NCBI GenBank assembly: GCA_964494015.1
Contig: CAZBQC010000040.1
Span: 1 to 5,018 of the forward strand
Source: CAZBQC01 sp964494015
GTDB lineage: Bacteria; Bacillota_I; Bacilli_A; RF39; UBA660
Reading direction: 5' to 3'
Length of the DNA: 5,018 nt
This document shows, piece by piece, positions 1-5,015 of the stretch. Position numbers and translations under genes: made by a program. How positions within the stretch are numbered: position 1 is the stretch's first letter; each line of letters begins with the position of its first letter. The notes below the pieces were generated by a model that searched no databases, was not told the DNA's origin, and worked only from the letters and a program-made list of their open reading frames with translations.

Positions 1-147
1 CAAACCAGTGAATATAGTAGAGAATTCTATCTAGGCAAAGATATTAATGAAGAAAGTATTAAAGCTGAGTTTAAAGATGGAACATTAAACGTTACTATTC
101 CTAAAAAAGAAGAACTTTCTAATACAAAAAAAATTGAAATTGAATAA
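1..147 (+). CDS. Hsp20/alpha-crystallin small heat-shock protein, C-terminal fragment (5' end outside window)
   Basis: This is an open frame from base 1 to a TAA at 145-147, giving 48 residues that form the end of a small heat-shock protein. The family is an ATP-independent cytoplasmic chaperone that holds unfolding proteins in large oligomers. The sequence shows the last strands of the alpha-crystallin domain: an F-Y-L-G-K-D-I segment, then I-K-A-E-F, then D-G-T-L-N-V-T-I-P-K. The last part matches the family's A-x-(x)-x-G-V/T-L-x-(I/V)-x-(I/L)-P-K signature. The tail ends I-E-I-E, which fits the C-terminal I-x-I motif that docks into a neighbouring subunit. The N-terminal arm, the promoter and any CIRCE/CtsR-type control site lie outside the window. 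The gene converges on the minus-strand GH18 gene and shares its terminator hairpin. The family call is firm although only about a third of a typical 140-150 aa protein is visible. Confidence 0.87.
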   Translation, partial: QTSEYSREFYLGKDINEESIKAEFKDGTLNVTIPKKEELSNTKKIEIE

Positions 148-172
148 AGGTATCAAAATGATACCTTTTAAT
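146..172. terminator. Bidirectional rho-independent terminator between Hsp20 and GH18 genes
   Basis: A perfect 10-bp stem, AAAGGTATCA (146-155) with TGATACCTTT (159-168), closes on a 3-nt AAA loop. On the plus strand a T-rich tail follows (TTTTAATATTTG). On the minus strand the stem is followed by ATTCAATTTC and then an 8-T run (complement of 126-133), so the hairpin can serve both convergent genes. It overlaps both stop codons: Hsp20 TAA at 145-147 and the GH18 TAA at 168-170. Confidence 0.8.
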
Positions 173-1301
173 ATTTGCTAATTTCAAATAAAGAGTTTAA
201 TATTAAATAATTTTGAGGAAAGGGTCGATCAATAGTCCAGTAACTGATACCTTTTAAGTTATATTTGATTACTAATTCTAATTTAGCATTGATACTTCTA
301 GCGTCTTCAAACCAGACTTCATGTTTTTTCTTGGCTGAATCGACATACCTAAAGTTTGGAGTCTGACTACTATAATCATAATTGATGAATTGGCGATTAG
401 TTCTTGCTAAATCAACAGCTTCGATATTGCTAATCGAGTTAGCTAAGTTTCCTTCGACATATGGTAAGGTCCAATCGTAACCATAATTAGAAATGCCTAA
501 AAGGATTTTATTAGGTTGGATAACAGTGACGGCATAATTTAAGACACCTTCCATCGCTTTGATGGGAGAGACAGCCATGGCTTCACCGCCTGAGTACCCC
601 CATTCATAGGTCATGATCACGACTCTGTCAGCCAGTTCACCAATTATTTTATAATCGTGAGCTTCATACAAAATACCCTCTTGGTTATCGCTAGTTTTAG
701 GTGCCACTGAAACAAACAAAAAATAGCCATAATTACTGATGGTTTTCTTAACTTTTTCCAAAAAATTTAAAAAAGCTTCTCGATCCTGTTGGTAGACATA
801 CTCAAAATCGATATTAAGTCCAGTGTACCCCTTACTAACCATTATCCTGACAATTTCTTCGATTAATTTACTCTGAACATCTTCATTGTAAAAGATATAA
901 TGTGCCAAGTCACTATCAAATTTATCATTTGTTCCAATATTGGTCACAACCATGACAGGAAGAATCCCGTTATTATTGGCAATGGCGATTAAGCTAGTAT
1001 CATCGATCGTATTTAAGGTCCCATCTTCTTTAATCCGATAGCTAAAAATACTCAAGTAGGTTAAAGAAGGCAGGACTTTATTTAACAAATTCAAATCAAT
1101 ATTAGGAAAAGTATAACCATTAACTTCAAGTTCACGAAATTTTTTAAAATTGTTAGAAGGAACAATGATCAAAGTTTGACCAACTACCAAACTTTCGTGA
1201 GGATCCAATTCATTGTCTAAGGCTATTTTTTGATAACCGACATTATATTCCTGACCAATCTTATATAAATAATCTCCCGGTTCAACAACATGAATATTCA
1301 T
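168..1301 (-). CDS. LysM + glycoside hydrolase family 18 protein (SleL/YaaH-like cortex-lytic type)
   Basis: The protein has 377 residues from the preferred ATG. One LysM peptidoglycan-binding domain spans about residues 3-49 (H-V-V-E-P-G-D-Y-L-Y-K-I start, G-Q-T-L-I-I-V-P end). A GH18 barrel follows at about 65-370. The catalytic motif is G-L-N-I-D-F-E at 161-167, with E167 as the expected acid and D165 as its partner. Other family landmarks are M-T-Y-E-W-G-Y near 230, G-Y-D-W-T-L-P-Y near 274, V-W-F-E-D-A-R near 329, and S-Y-W-T-I-D-R-P-F-P-Q-N near 353. In Bacillus, SleL/YaaH is an N-acetylglucosaminidase acting on spore cortex muropeptides. It is made without a signal peptide, and none is seen here. 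SleL usually carries two LysM domains and this protein has one, so it could instead be a YdhD/CotE-like relative. An alternative GTG start at 1305-1307 would add two residues, but it lies inside the ribosome binding site. Family and fold are secure; a spore role is inferred. Confidence 0.9.
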   Translation of the reverse strand: MNIHVVEPGDYLYKIGQEYNVGYQKIALDNELDPHESLVVGQTLIIVPSNNFKKFRELEVNGYTFPNIDLNLLNKVLPSLTYLSIFSYRIKEDGTLNTIDDTSLIAIANNNGILPVMVVTNIGTNDKFDSDLAHYIFYNEDVQSKLIEEIVRIMVSKGYTGLNIDFEYVYQQDREAFLNFLEKVKKTISNYGYFLFVSVAPKTSDNQEGILYEAHDYKIIGELADRVVIMTYEWGYSGGEAMAVSPIKAMEGVLNYAVTVIQPNKILLGISNYGYDWTLPYVEGNLANSISNIEAVDLARTNRQFINYDYSSQTPNFRYVDSAKKKHEVWFEDARSINAKLELVIKYNLKGISYWTIDRPFPQNYLILNSLFEISKY

Positions 1302-1306
1302 CTTCA

Positions 1307-1315
1307 CACCACCTT
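1307..1315 (-). promoter_or_regulatory. Ribosome binding site of the GH18 gene; decides the start codon
   Basis: On the minus strand AAGGTGGTG matches the Shine-Dalgarno complement AAGGAGGTG at 8 of 9 positions. Its core AAGGTGG ends 7 nt before the ATG at 1299-1301, which is normal spacing. The in-frame GTG at 1305-1307 would be only 1 nt from the core and shares its G with the matched region. Translation therefore most likely begins at the ATG. Confidence 0.7.
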
Positions 1316-1330
1316 AAGTAATCTTATTAT

Positions 1331-1358
1331 ATTTTATGTCTCAAGAGAGACGAATATT
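1331..1358 (-). promoter_or_regulatory. Candidate promoter of the GH18 gene, resembling sporulation sigma-E type
   Basis: On the minus strand AATATT (1353-1358) is followed after 14 bases by CATAAAAT (1331-1338). This resembles the Bacillus sigma-E pattern of an ATATT-like -35 and a CATACAAT-like -10 with a spacer of about 14. A TATAAT (1328-1333) overlaps the same place, but no convincing TTGACA lies 16-18 bases upstream of it. B. subtilis yaaH is known to be sigma-E dependent. A 5-bp inverted repeat, GTCTC (1338-1342) and GAGAC (1347-1351), lies between the two elements. The resemblance is visible in the sequence; the sigma factor is inferred, and chance matches are easy in AT-rich DNA. Confidence 0.4.
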
Positions 1359-1369
1359 TAATTAAAAGA

Positions 1370-1402
1370 CAAAAGAAAAGAACTATTTTTTGAAATAGTT
1401 CT
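1370..1402 (-). terminator. Rho-independent terminator of the prepilin gene
   Basis: A 10-bp perfect stem, AGAACTATTT (1393-1402 on the minus strand) with AAATAGTTCT (1379-1388), closes on a 4-nt loop. On the minus strand it is followed by TTTTCTTTTG-type T-rich sequence. The stop codon TAG of the prepilin gene (1401-1403) overlaps the first bases of the stem. The hairpin separates the prepilin transcript from the GH18 gene. Confidence 0.8.
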
Positions 1403-1940
1403 ATACTGGACAGTTTTCTAAAGCAAGCACCTTTTCCGGACCAAGATCACTTTCAAGGGTGCCGAGATAAGGCGGAAAGCATCCACCCTCATCCATTGTA
1501 GCTCTGACTCCATCAGATAAAAAGACCGTATATTCATATTGGCATTTATCATCTTCATCAAAGTTACAAGAGACAAACACGCCAGAAACGGCAGTTTCAA
1601 ATTCTTCATTTAACTCTTCAATGTCCTCGTTATCTCTTTGAGCATCTGGTAAGACCGTATATTCTCGACCATATGGACTAGTTATACCACCTTTTTCGAC
1701 CATCGTTTTATCAAAATAAATAGTTATTTCTTCACCATCTTCTGTTGGCAAGGAAATATTTTCTGTAAGTATTTTTTGTCTTACGGCATTAATATAAGCT
1801 CTGGCTGTGGCTACAAAACTATCTTTTCGACTCTTTTCTAAAACTCCTGACACACTAGTTACGGCTATTAACATAATAATTCCTAAAACGACTATAACTG
1901 CTAAGAGTTCAATTAAGGTAAATCCTTTTTTATTTTTCAT
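1401..1940 (-). CDS. Type IV prepilin/pseudopilin-like protein with N-terminal methylation motif
   Basis: This 179-aa protein has a class III leader: M-K-N-K-K-G then F-T-L-I-E-L-L. Prepilin peptidase would cut after G6, leave F7 as the mature N-terminus and retain the conserved Glu (E11, mature position 5). Residues 7-29 form the hydrophobic helix that anchors and packs pilins; an amphipathic helix follows to about residue 60. The C-terminal globular part is acidic (around 100-116) and has four cysteines, C125, C133, C154 and C177, which could form two disulfides outside the cell. The family includes type IV pilins, type II secretion pseudopilins and the competence pilins ComGC/GD. At 179 aa it is longer than ComGC (about 100 aa). 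No peptidase, ATPase or platform-protein gene is nearby. TGGAGG (1945-1950) lies 4 nt before the ATG. The leader is certain; which machine it belongs to is unknown. Confidence 0.85.
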   Translation of the reverse strand: MKNKKGFTLIELLAVIVVLGIIMLIAVTSVSGVLEKSRKDSFVATARAYINAVRQKILTENISLPTEDGEEITIYFDKTMVEKGGITSPYGREYTVLPDAQRDNEDIEELNEEFETAVSGVFVSCNFDEDDKCQYEYTVFLSDGVRATMDEGGCFPPYLGTLESDLGPEKVLALENCPV

Positions 1941-1964
1941 AATTCCTCCATTATTATAGATATC

Positions 1965-1993
1965 ATTCTACCACATTTTAGTAAAAATGTCAA
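1965..1993 (-). promoter_or_regulatory. Strong sigma-A-type promoter of the prepilin gene
   Basis: On the minus strand TTGACA (1988-1993, perfect consensus) is followed by a 17-base spacer and TAGAAT (1965-1970, 5 of 6). TG one base upstream makes an extended -10 (TGGTAGAAT). Transcription would start near 1958, giving a leader of about 18 nt that just contains the ribosome binding site. The promoter lies entirely between the phosphorylase stop and the prepilin start. Confidence 0.8.
1973..1990. repeat. 7-bp inverted repeat within the prepilin promoter
   Basis: ACATTTT (1973-1979) and AAAATGT (1984-1990) flank a 4-nt centre. The repeat covers the promoter spacer and reaches the -35 box, where a repressor could compete with RNA polymerase. 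No T tract follows it on the minus strand, so it is unlikely to be a terminator. It is AT-rich and could be chance. Confidence 0.35.
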
Positions 1994-1996
1994 ACT

Positions 1997-2029
1997 AATT
2001 AAAAATTAAACAATCTGATAATAAGATTG
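1997..2029 (-). terminator. Candidate weak rho-independent terminator of the phosphorylase gene, within its last codons
   Basis: On the minus strand CAATCT (2024-2029) pairs with AGATTG (2011-2016) across a 7-nt loop, and is followed by TTTAATTTTTAATT. The 6-bp stem is short, but the tail is T-rich. The hairpin is inside the coding region, and the stop codon TAA (2006-2008) falls in the tail. No other terminator is visible before the prepilin promoter. Confidence 0.4.
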
Positions 2030-3235
2030 GATGTCCTCATTAGGTAATCTTTTTTCTTTAATATATAACGTACATAATAAATCATCTTTTAAAACCTTAT
2101 CCCCGACCTGTTTATTTAAGACAATACCTACCGAATGATCGATTTTATCCTCTTTATCTACTCTTCCAGCTCCAAGGTTCATAGCTAGTTGACCAAACTT
2201 TAAAGCATCGATGCTTTTAATTGTTCCAGAGCAAGAAGAACAAATCTCTTGTTTTTTAGGACTAACTTTTAAAGAATCAATATTTCCTTTCTGAGCTTTC
2301 ACTAACTCTAGAAATTTTTGATAGGCTTTGCCACTAGCTATAATTTCAGTAACTTCACCTCTTGATTCTTTTATTGTTATCCCTTTTCCCATACTAATTA
2401 AAGTACTAGCTAATTTAAAACATAGTTTAGCTAAATCATTATTAACTTTGCCATGTAAAATATCGATGGCTTCGATAACTTCTAAACTATTGCCAATGTT
2501 ATAACCTAAAGGATTATTCATATCTGAAATAATGGTTTTAATATCTTTGTGATATTTCTGACCAATTTTTATCATTAATTGACTTAATTTTTTGGCATCT
2601 CTCATCGTCTTGATCAAGGCTCCTTTGCCAAATTTAACATCGATTAAAATTTTATCAGCACCAAGGGCAATCTTTTTACTCATGATGGAAACAGCAATTA
2701 AAGGAATCGATTCGACAGTACCTGTTACATCTCTTAAAGCATAGATCGCTTTGTCTAGTGGCACCAATTCTTCAGTTTGACTGGTGATAGCACAACCAAT
2801 AGTTTCTAGTTGCTTTAGAAGCTCTTCTTCACTAAGTAAAGTGTTAAAGCCTTTTATGCTTTCCAATTTATCGATCGTTCCACCGGTATGACCTAAACCT
2901 CGTCCACTGATCTTTGGAAAAATCAAGTTAGCTGCTGCTACAATTGGTACAATCACTAAAGTAGTCTTATCGCCTACTCCTCCGGTCGAATGTTTATCAA
3001 CTTTCACTCCCTTAATACTACTTAAATCTAATCTTTTACCACTATTAATAAAAATATCACATAAATCAAGTGTCTCTTGCAGTTTAAGCCCATTTAAACA
3101 AATTGCCATCAAAAGACTACTCATTTGATAATCATCTATTTCTTGATGTAGATAACCTAAAAAAGCATACTTTAATTCTTCTAAACTCAACTTTTTTTTA
3201 TTTCTCTTTTTATTAATAATCTTAATTATTTCCAT
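2006..3235 (-). CDS. pdp: Pyrimidine-nucleoside phosphorylase (EC 2.4.2.2)
   Basis: This cytoplasmic enzyme of nucleoside salvage splits uridine, deoxyuridine or thymidine with phosphate into the base and (deoxy)ribose-1-phosphate. The protein has 409 residues. Visible landmarks are K-H-S-T-G-G-V-G-D at 81-89 (phosphate binding), the family signature S-G-R-G-L-G-H-T-G-G-T-I-D-K-L-E at 110-125, and A-L-R-D-V-T from 166. The residues expected to contact phosphate (K81, S83, S110, T120) and the pyrimidine (R168, S183, K187) are all present at the numbering used for Bacillus Pdp. K108 is present where E. coli thymidine phosphorylase has Met, which favours Pdp over DeoA. The usual D-V-K-x-G-x-G-A-F-M-K reads D-V-K-F-G-K-G-A-L-I-K, a mild variation, and the C-terminus is about 20 residues shorter than in Bacillus. 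An upstream in-frame ATG at 3280 is rejected because TGGAGG (3240-3245) is placed for the ATG at 3233-3235. No deoC, cdd or transporter gene adjoins it. Confidence 0.94.
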   Translation of the reverse strand: MEIIKIINKKRNKKKLSLEELKYAFLGYLHQEIDDYQMSSLLMAICLNGLKLQETLDLCDIFINSGKRLDLSSIKGVKVDKHSTGGVGDKTTLVIVPIVAAANLIFPKISGRGLGHTGGTIDKLESIKGFNTLLSEEELLKQLETIGCAITSQTEELVPLDKAIYALRDVTGTVESIPLIAVSIMSKKIALGADKILIDVKFGKGALIKTMRDAKKLSQLMIKIGQKYHKDIKTIISDMNNPLGYNIGNSLEVIEAIDILHGKVNNDLAKLCFKLASTLISMGKGITIKESRGEVTEIIASGKAYQKFLELVKAQKGNIDSLKVSPKKQEICSSCSGTIKSIDALKFGQLAMNLGAGRVDKEDKIDHSVGIVLNKQVGDKVLKDDLLCTLYIKEKRLPNEDIQSYYQIV

Positions 3236-3239
3236 CTTA

Positions 3240-3245
3240 CCTCCA
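3240..3245 (-). promoter_or_regulatory. Ribosome binding site of pdp; decides the start codon
   Basis: TGGAGG ends 4 nt before the ATG at 3233-3235; with the following T it forms GGAGGT. The upstream in-frame ATGs (such as the one ending at 3280) overlap the -10 region or precede it and lack such a site. The protein from this ATG starts M-E-I-I-K-I-I, aligning with the usual N-terminus of the family. Confidence 0.75.
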
Positions 3246-3260
3246 TTATTATCTATCAAC

Positions 3261-3269
3261 ATTATATCA
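3261..3269 (-). promoter_or_regulatory. Extended -10 promoter of pdp
   Basis: TGATATAAT on the minus strand is a perfect extended -10 (TG-N-TATAAT). The expected -35 position (about 3284-3289) reads TTTCCT, a poor match that falls in the preceding terminator stem, so the promoter probably depends on the TG motif. Transcription would start near 3254, just upstream of the ribosome binding site. Confidence 0.6.
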
Positions 3270-3278
3270 TTTACCATC

Positions 3279-3310
3279 AAAAAAGGAAAGCTTCTTACTT
3301 AAGCTTTCCT
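3279..3310 (-). terminator. Rho-independent terminator of the triple-LysM gene
   Basis: A 10-bp perfect stem, AGGAAAGCTT with AAGCTTTCCT (3301-3310 and 3284-3293), closes on a 7-nt loop. On the minus strand it is followed by a run of T to 3279. The LysM gene's TAA (3299-3301) lies at the junction of stem and loop, so the last three codons form the first arm of the hairpin. Confidence 0.85.
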
Positions 3311-3739
3311 AAATACAATTAGTTGATCTGGCAACAAATATAAGCTGTTGTTAGCAATTAAATTTTCATTAGTTATCCCATATTTATTAATAATCGTTTT
3401 GAAAGTATCGCCAGGCTTTGTAATATATAAATCATAACCAGCTCTTGGCACAAAAATTTGCTCTCCGACCTCCAAGTTTTCAGTTGGCTCTAACCCGTTA
3501 AAAGCTGCTAACTCATTAGGATCACTACCCAACCTTTGAGCAATACTAGCAAGTGTATCACCACTGACTACTGTATAAGCTATAATTGGCGAAGTATTAG
3601 GAATTATCAATACTTGCCCAGTAAGAATATTATTATTAGTTAAATTATTAACAGTCTTTATATCAGCGACACTGACATTAAAATATGTAGCTATCGAATC
3701 GAGAGTATCGTTCTCTCGAACTGTATATTCTAAGTACAT
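3299..3739 (-). CDS. Triple LysM-domain protein without signal peptide
   Basis: The 146-residue protein is almost entirely three LysM domains, which bind N-acetylglucosamine-containing glycans such as peptidoglycan. LysM1 is at about 4-48 (Y-T-V-R-E-N-D-T-L to L-I-I-P), LysM2 at about 54-98 (Y-T-V-V-S-G-D-T-L to I-F-V-P), and LysM3 at about 102-143 (Y-I-T-K-P-G-D-T-F to L-I-V-F). The third is the most divergent. There is no signal peptide, membrane segment or catalytic domain. Secretion by the usual route is therefore unlikely, and a mother-cell-made spore coat or cortex protein (as for LysM proteins such as SafA in Bacillus) is one explanation; this is inference. AGGAGGT (3746-3752) is well placed for the ATG. 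It follows the 400-aa membrane protein gene after 38 bp with no terminator, so the two may share a transcript, and it ends in its own terminator. The domain call is secure; the role is unknown. Confidence 0.9.
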   Translation of the reverse strand: MYLEYTVRENDTLDSIATYFNVSVADIKTVNNLTNNNILTGQVLIIPNTSPIIAYTVVSGDTLASIAQRLGSDPNELAAFNGLEPTENLEVGEQIFVPRAGYDLYITKPGDTFKTIINKYGITNENLIANNSLYLLPDQLIVFRKA

Positions 3740-3756
3740 ATAATACCTCCTACCTA

Positions 3757-3764
3757 ATTATATG
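3757..3764 (-). promoter_or_regulatory. Possible -10 element of the triple-LysM gene
   Basis: CATATAAT on the minus strand contains TATAAT (3757-3762), and it also differs by one base from the sigma-E -10 CATACAAT. No good -35 of either type is seen: the position 14 bases upstream reads GAAATA, and that 17 bases upstream reads CGAAAT. It could be an internal promoter between the membrane-protein and LysM genes, or a chance AT-rich match. Confidence 0.3.
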
Positions 3765-3777
3765 TCTTAATCAGTAA

Positions 3778-4980
3778 TTATTTCGCACAATAAATATCAT
3801 AAATATTCGTGCTATTATAAGTAAATTCATTGTTTTCTAGTACTTTTCTTAATCCATAGTTATCATGATATAGATAAATATTGATACCAACGCGAAAATA
3901 AATAAAATCATTTGATATTTTTAAATCAGTAATATTTTTTTTCGTAAATAATAAAATCTTTGTCTTTAAATTATTCTTATAAATTTGATACATTTTTCCG
4001 GACTTATCATAAAGATAATAACTGTGATCTGATTCTAGAATTGTTTGATAACTTTCATTTAAGTCAATATTTTTCGTGAAATAAATTTCTTTATTTAAAA
4101 AATCATAAATATTTTTTTCTTGCCACTTTCCATCGTAATACTTGCCATTTAATTCTTTATTGCCGATAATTTTAGATTTATTATTCTCTAAATCGAATTC
4201 ATATTCCACTAAATTATCTTTGTCAAATAAATATAGTTTATGATCGACAATTCCATTAATATAACTGTCATAAGATATTTCGGTCTTTAACTTAAATTCA
4301 CTTTTTTTCTTATTAGTCACATCAATCACGATAAATTTTGTAAAGTCATATTTCTCATTATAATCAGGAGTAAGATATAAGTTATCGATCATGATCCCGT
4401 GAGTATTATCGTAGCAATCTTGATTTAAATAGTTGATCGAAGAAAGATTATTCTTGGTAATTAAATCAATCCCCTTATAATTCCACACTATTAAATAATT
4501 ATTTTTAGGAATATTCTCTTGATAGATACTAAGACGATTGTAGGTCTTAAAAGTGGTGCTTTCTTTAAATAATTCTAAATCGAGGGAAGAGAAAGGTTCA
4601 AAACTGCTGTTAGTTTGTTTAAGACTGGTGTAGGAATATAGATCGTTATCTTTTTGACAGAGAATATTGTTGTTACTATGATCGTCTTTATAGATAGGAT
4701 AAAGACACTCGATATGGCCATTTTGATAGTAGGCGATTTTTTCTAAAATCTTTTTTTGGTTATTAAAAACATCATCATAATGGAAAAGGTAATTGTTCTT
4801 ATTATGTTCAACCGATAAATAATAACCTTCTTTTTTAATTAGAACTTCTTTAATTTTAAATTCTTGATTGTCGACCTCAAGCAAATAATTGATGGTATGA
4901 CCATAGGGTTTATCTCTTAAAATGAAGATTAACAAGATACTTACCAAGAAGATCACTACTAATAATAACTTCTTTTTCAT
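3778..4980 (-). CDS. Unrecognised signal-anchored extracytoplasmic protein (400 aa)
   Basis: I do not recognise a named family. The N-terminus has three lysines and then a hydrophobic stretch at about residues 5-21, followed by R22-D23. No lipobox cysteine is seen, so it is probably a membrane anchor (or uncleaved signal) with about 375 residues outside the cell. The body is rich in Tyr, Asn, Lys, Asp and Ile, with short beta-strand-like pieces that recur loosely: Y-L-F-H-Y-D-D near 64, L-Y-S-Y near 114, K-L-Y-L-F-D-K near 248, Y-Y-L-Y-D-K near 321, and I-Y-L-Y-H-D near 368. These look like blades of a beta-propeller-type fold, but this is only a visual impression. Cysteines are C92, C108, C189 and C398. 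GC content is low (about 25% in a sampled line), below the prepilin and GH18 genes. AAAGTGGTGA (4987-4996) precedes the ATG by 6 nt. It may be cotranscribed with the triple-LysM gene. It is a real gene by length and start; its function is unknown. Confidence 0.8.
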   Translation of the reverse strand: MKKKLLLVVIFLVSILLIFILRDKPYGHTINYLLEVDNQEFKIKEVLIKKEGYYLSVEHNKNNYLFHYDDVFNNQKKILEKIAYYQNGHIECLYPIYKDDHSNNNILCQKDNDLYSYTSLKQTNSSFEPFSSLDLELFKESTTFKTYNRLSIYQENIPKNNYLIVWNYKGIDLITKNNLSSINYLNQDCYDNTHGIMIDNLYLTPDYNEKYDFTKFIVIDVTNKKKSEFKLKTEISYDSYINGIVDHKLYLFDKDNLVEYEFDLENNKSKIIGNKELNGKYYDGKWQEKNIYDFLNKEIYFTKNIDLNESYQTILESDHSYYLYDKSGKMYQIYKNNLKTKILLFTKKNITDLKISNDFIYFRVGINIYLYHDNYGLRKVLENNEFTYNSTNIYDIYCAK

Positions 4981-5009
4981 ACTTCTTCACCACTTTATAA
5001 TATTATCTT

Positions 5010-5015
5010 ATCATA
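5010..5015 (-). promoter_or_regulatory. Possible -10 element of the 400-aa protein gene
   Basis: TATGAT (5 of 6 to TATAAT) lies about 30 bases before the ATG, at a distance that leaves room for the ribosome binding site. The -35 region falls beyond the window edge, so the promoter cannot be confirmed. The flanking DNA is very AT-rich. Confidence 0.3.

Noticed and set aside
168..1301. Secreted chitinase role for the GH18 protein
   Set aside because: There is no signal peptide and no chitin-binding module, and the LysM + GH18 arrangement with its conserved blocks matches the SleL/YaaH group.
1308..1400. A possible small gene or RNA in the gap between GH18 and the prepilin
   Set aside because: The gap is fully explained by the prepilin terminator, the candidate promoter and the GH18 ribosome binding site.
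1418..1609. A 63-codon open frame within the prepilin gene
   Set aside because: It lies wholly inside the prepilin gene in another frame, has no ribosome binding site I can support, and its product has no recognisable motif.
2006..3235. Thymidine phosphorylase (DeoA) or anthranilate phosphoribosyltransferase (TrpD) instead of Pdp
   Set aside because: K108 and overall similarity to Bacillus Pdp favour the broad-specificity enzyme over DeoA, and the exact nucleoside phosphorylase signature at 110-125 excludes TrpD.
3236..3280. A 15-residue N-terminal extension of pdp from an upstream in-frame ATG
   Set aside because: The extension runs across the extended -10 and the ribosome binding site, and the family normally starts at the downstream methionine.
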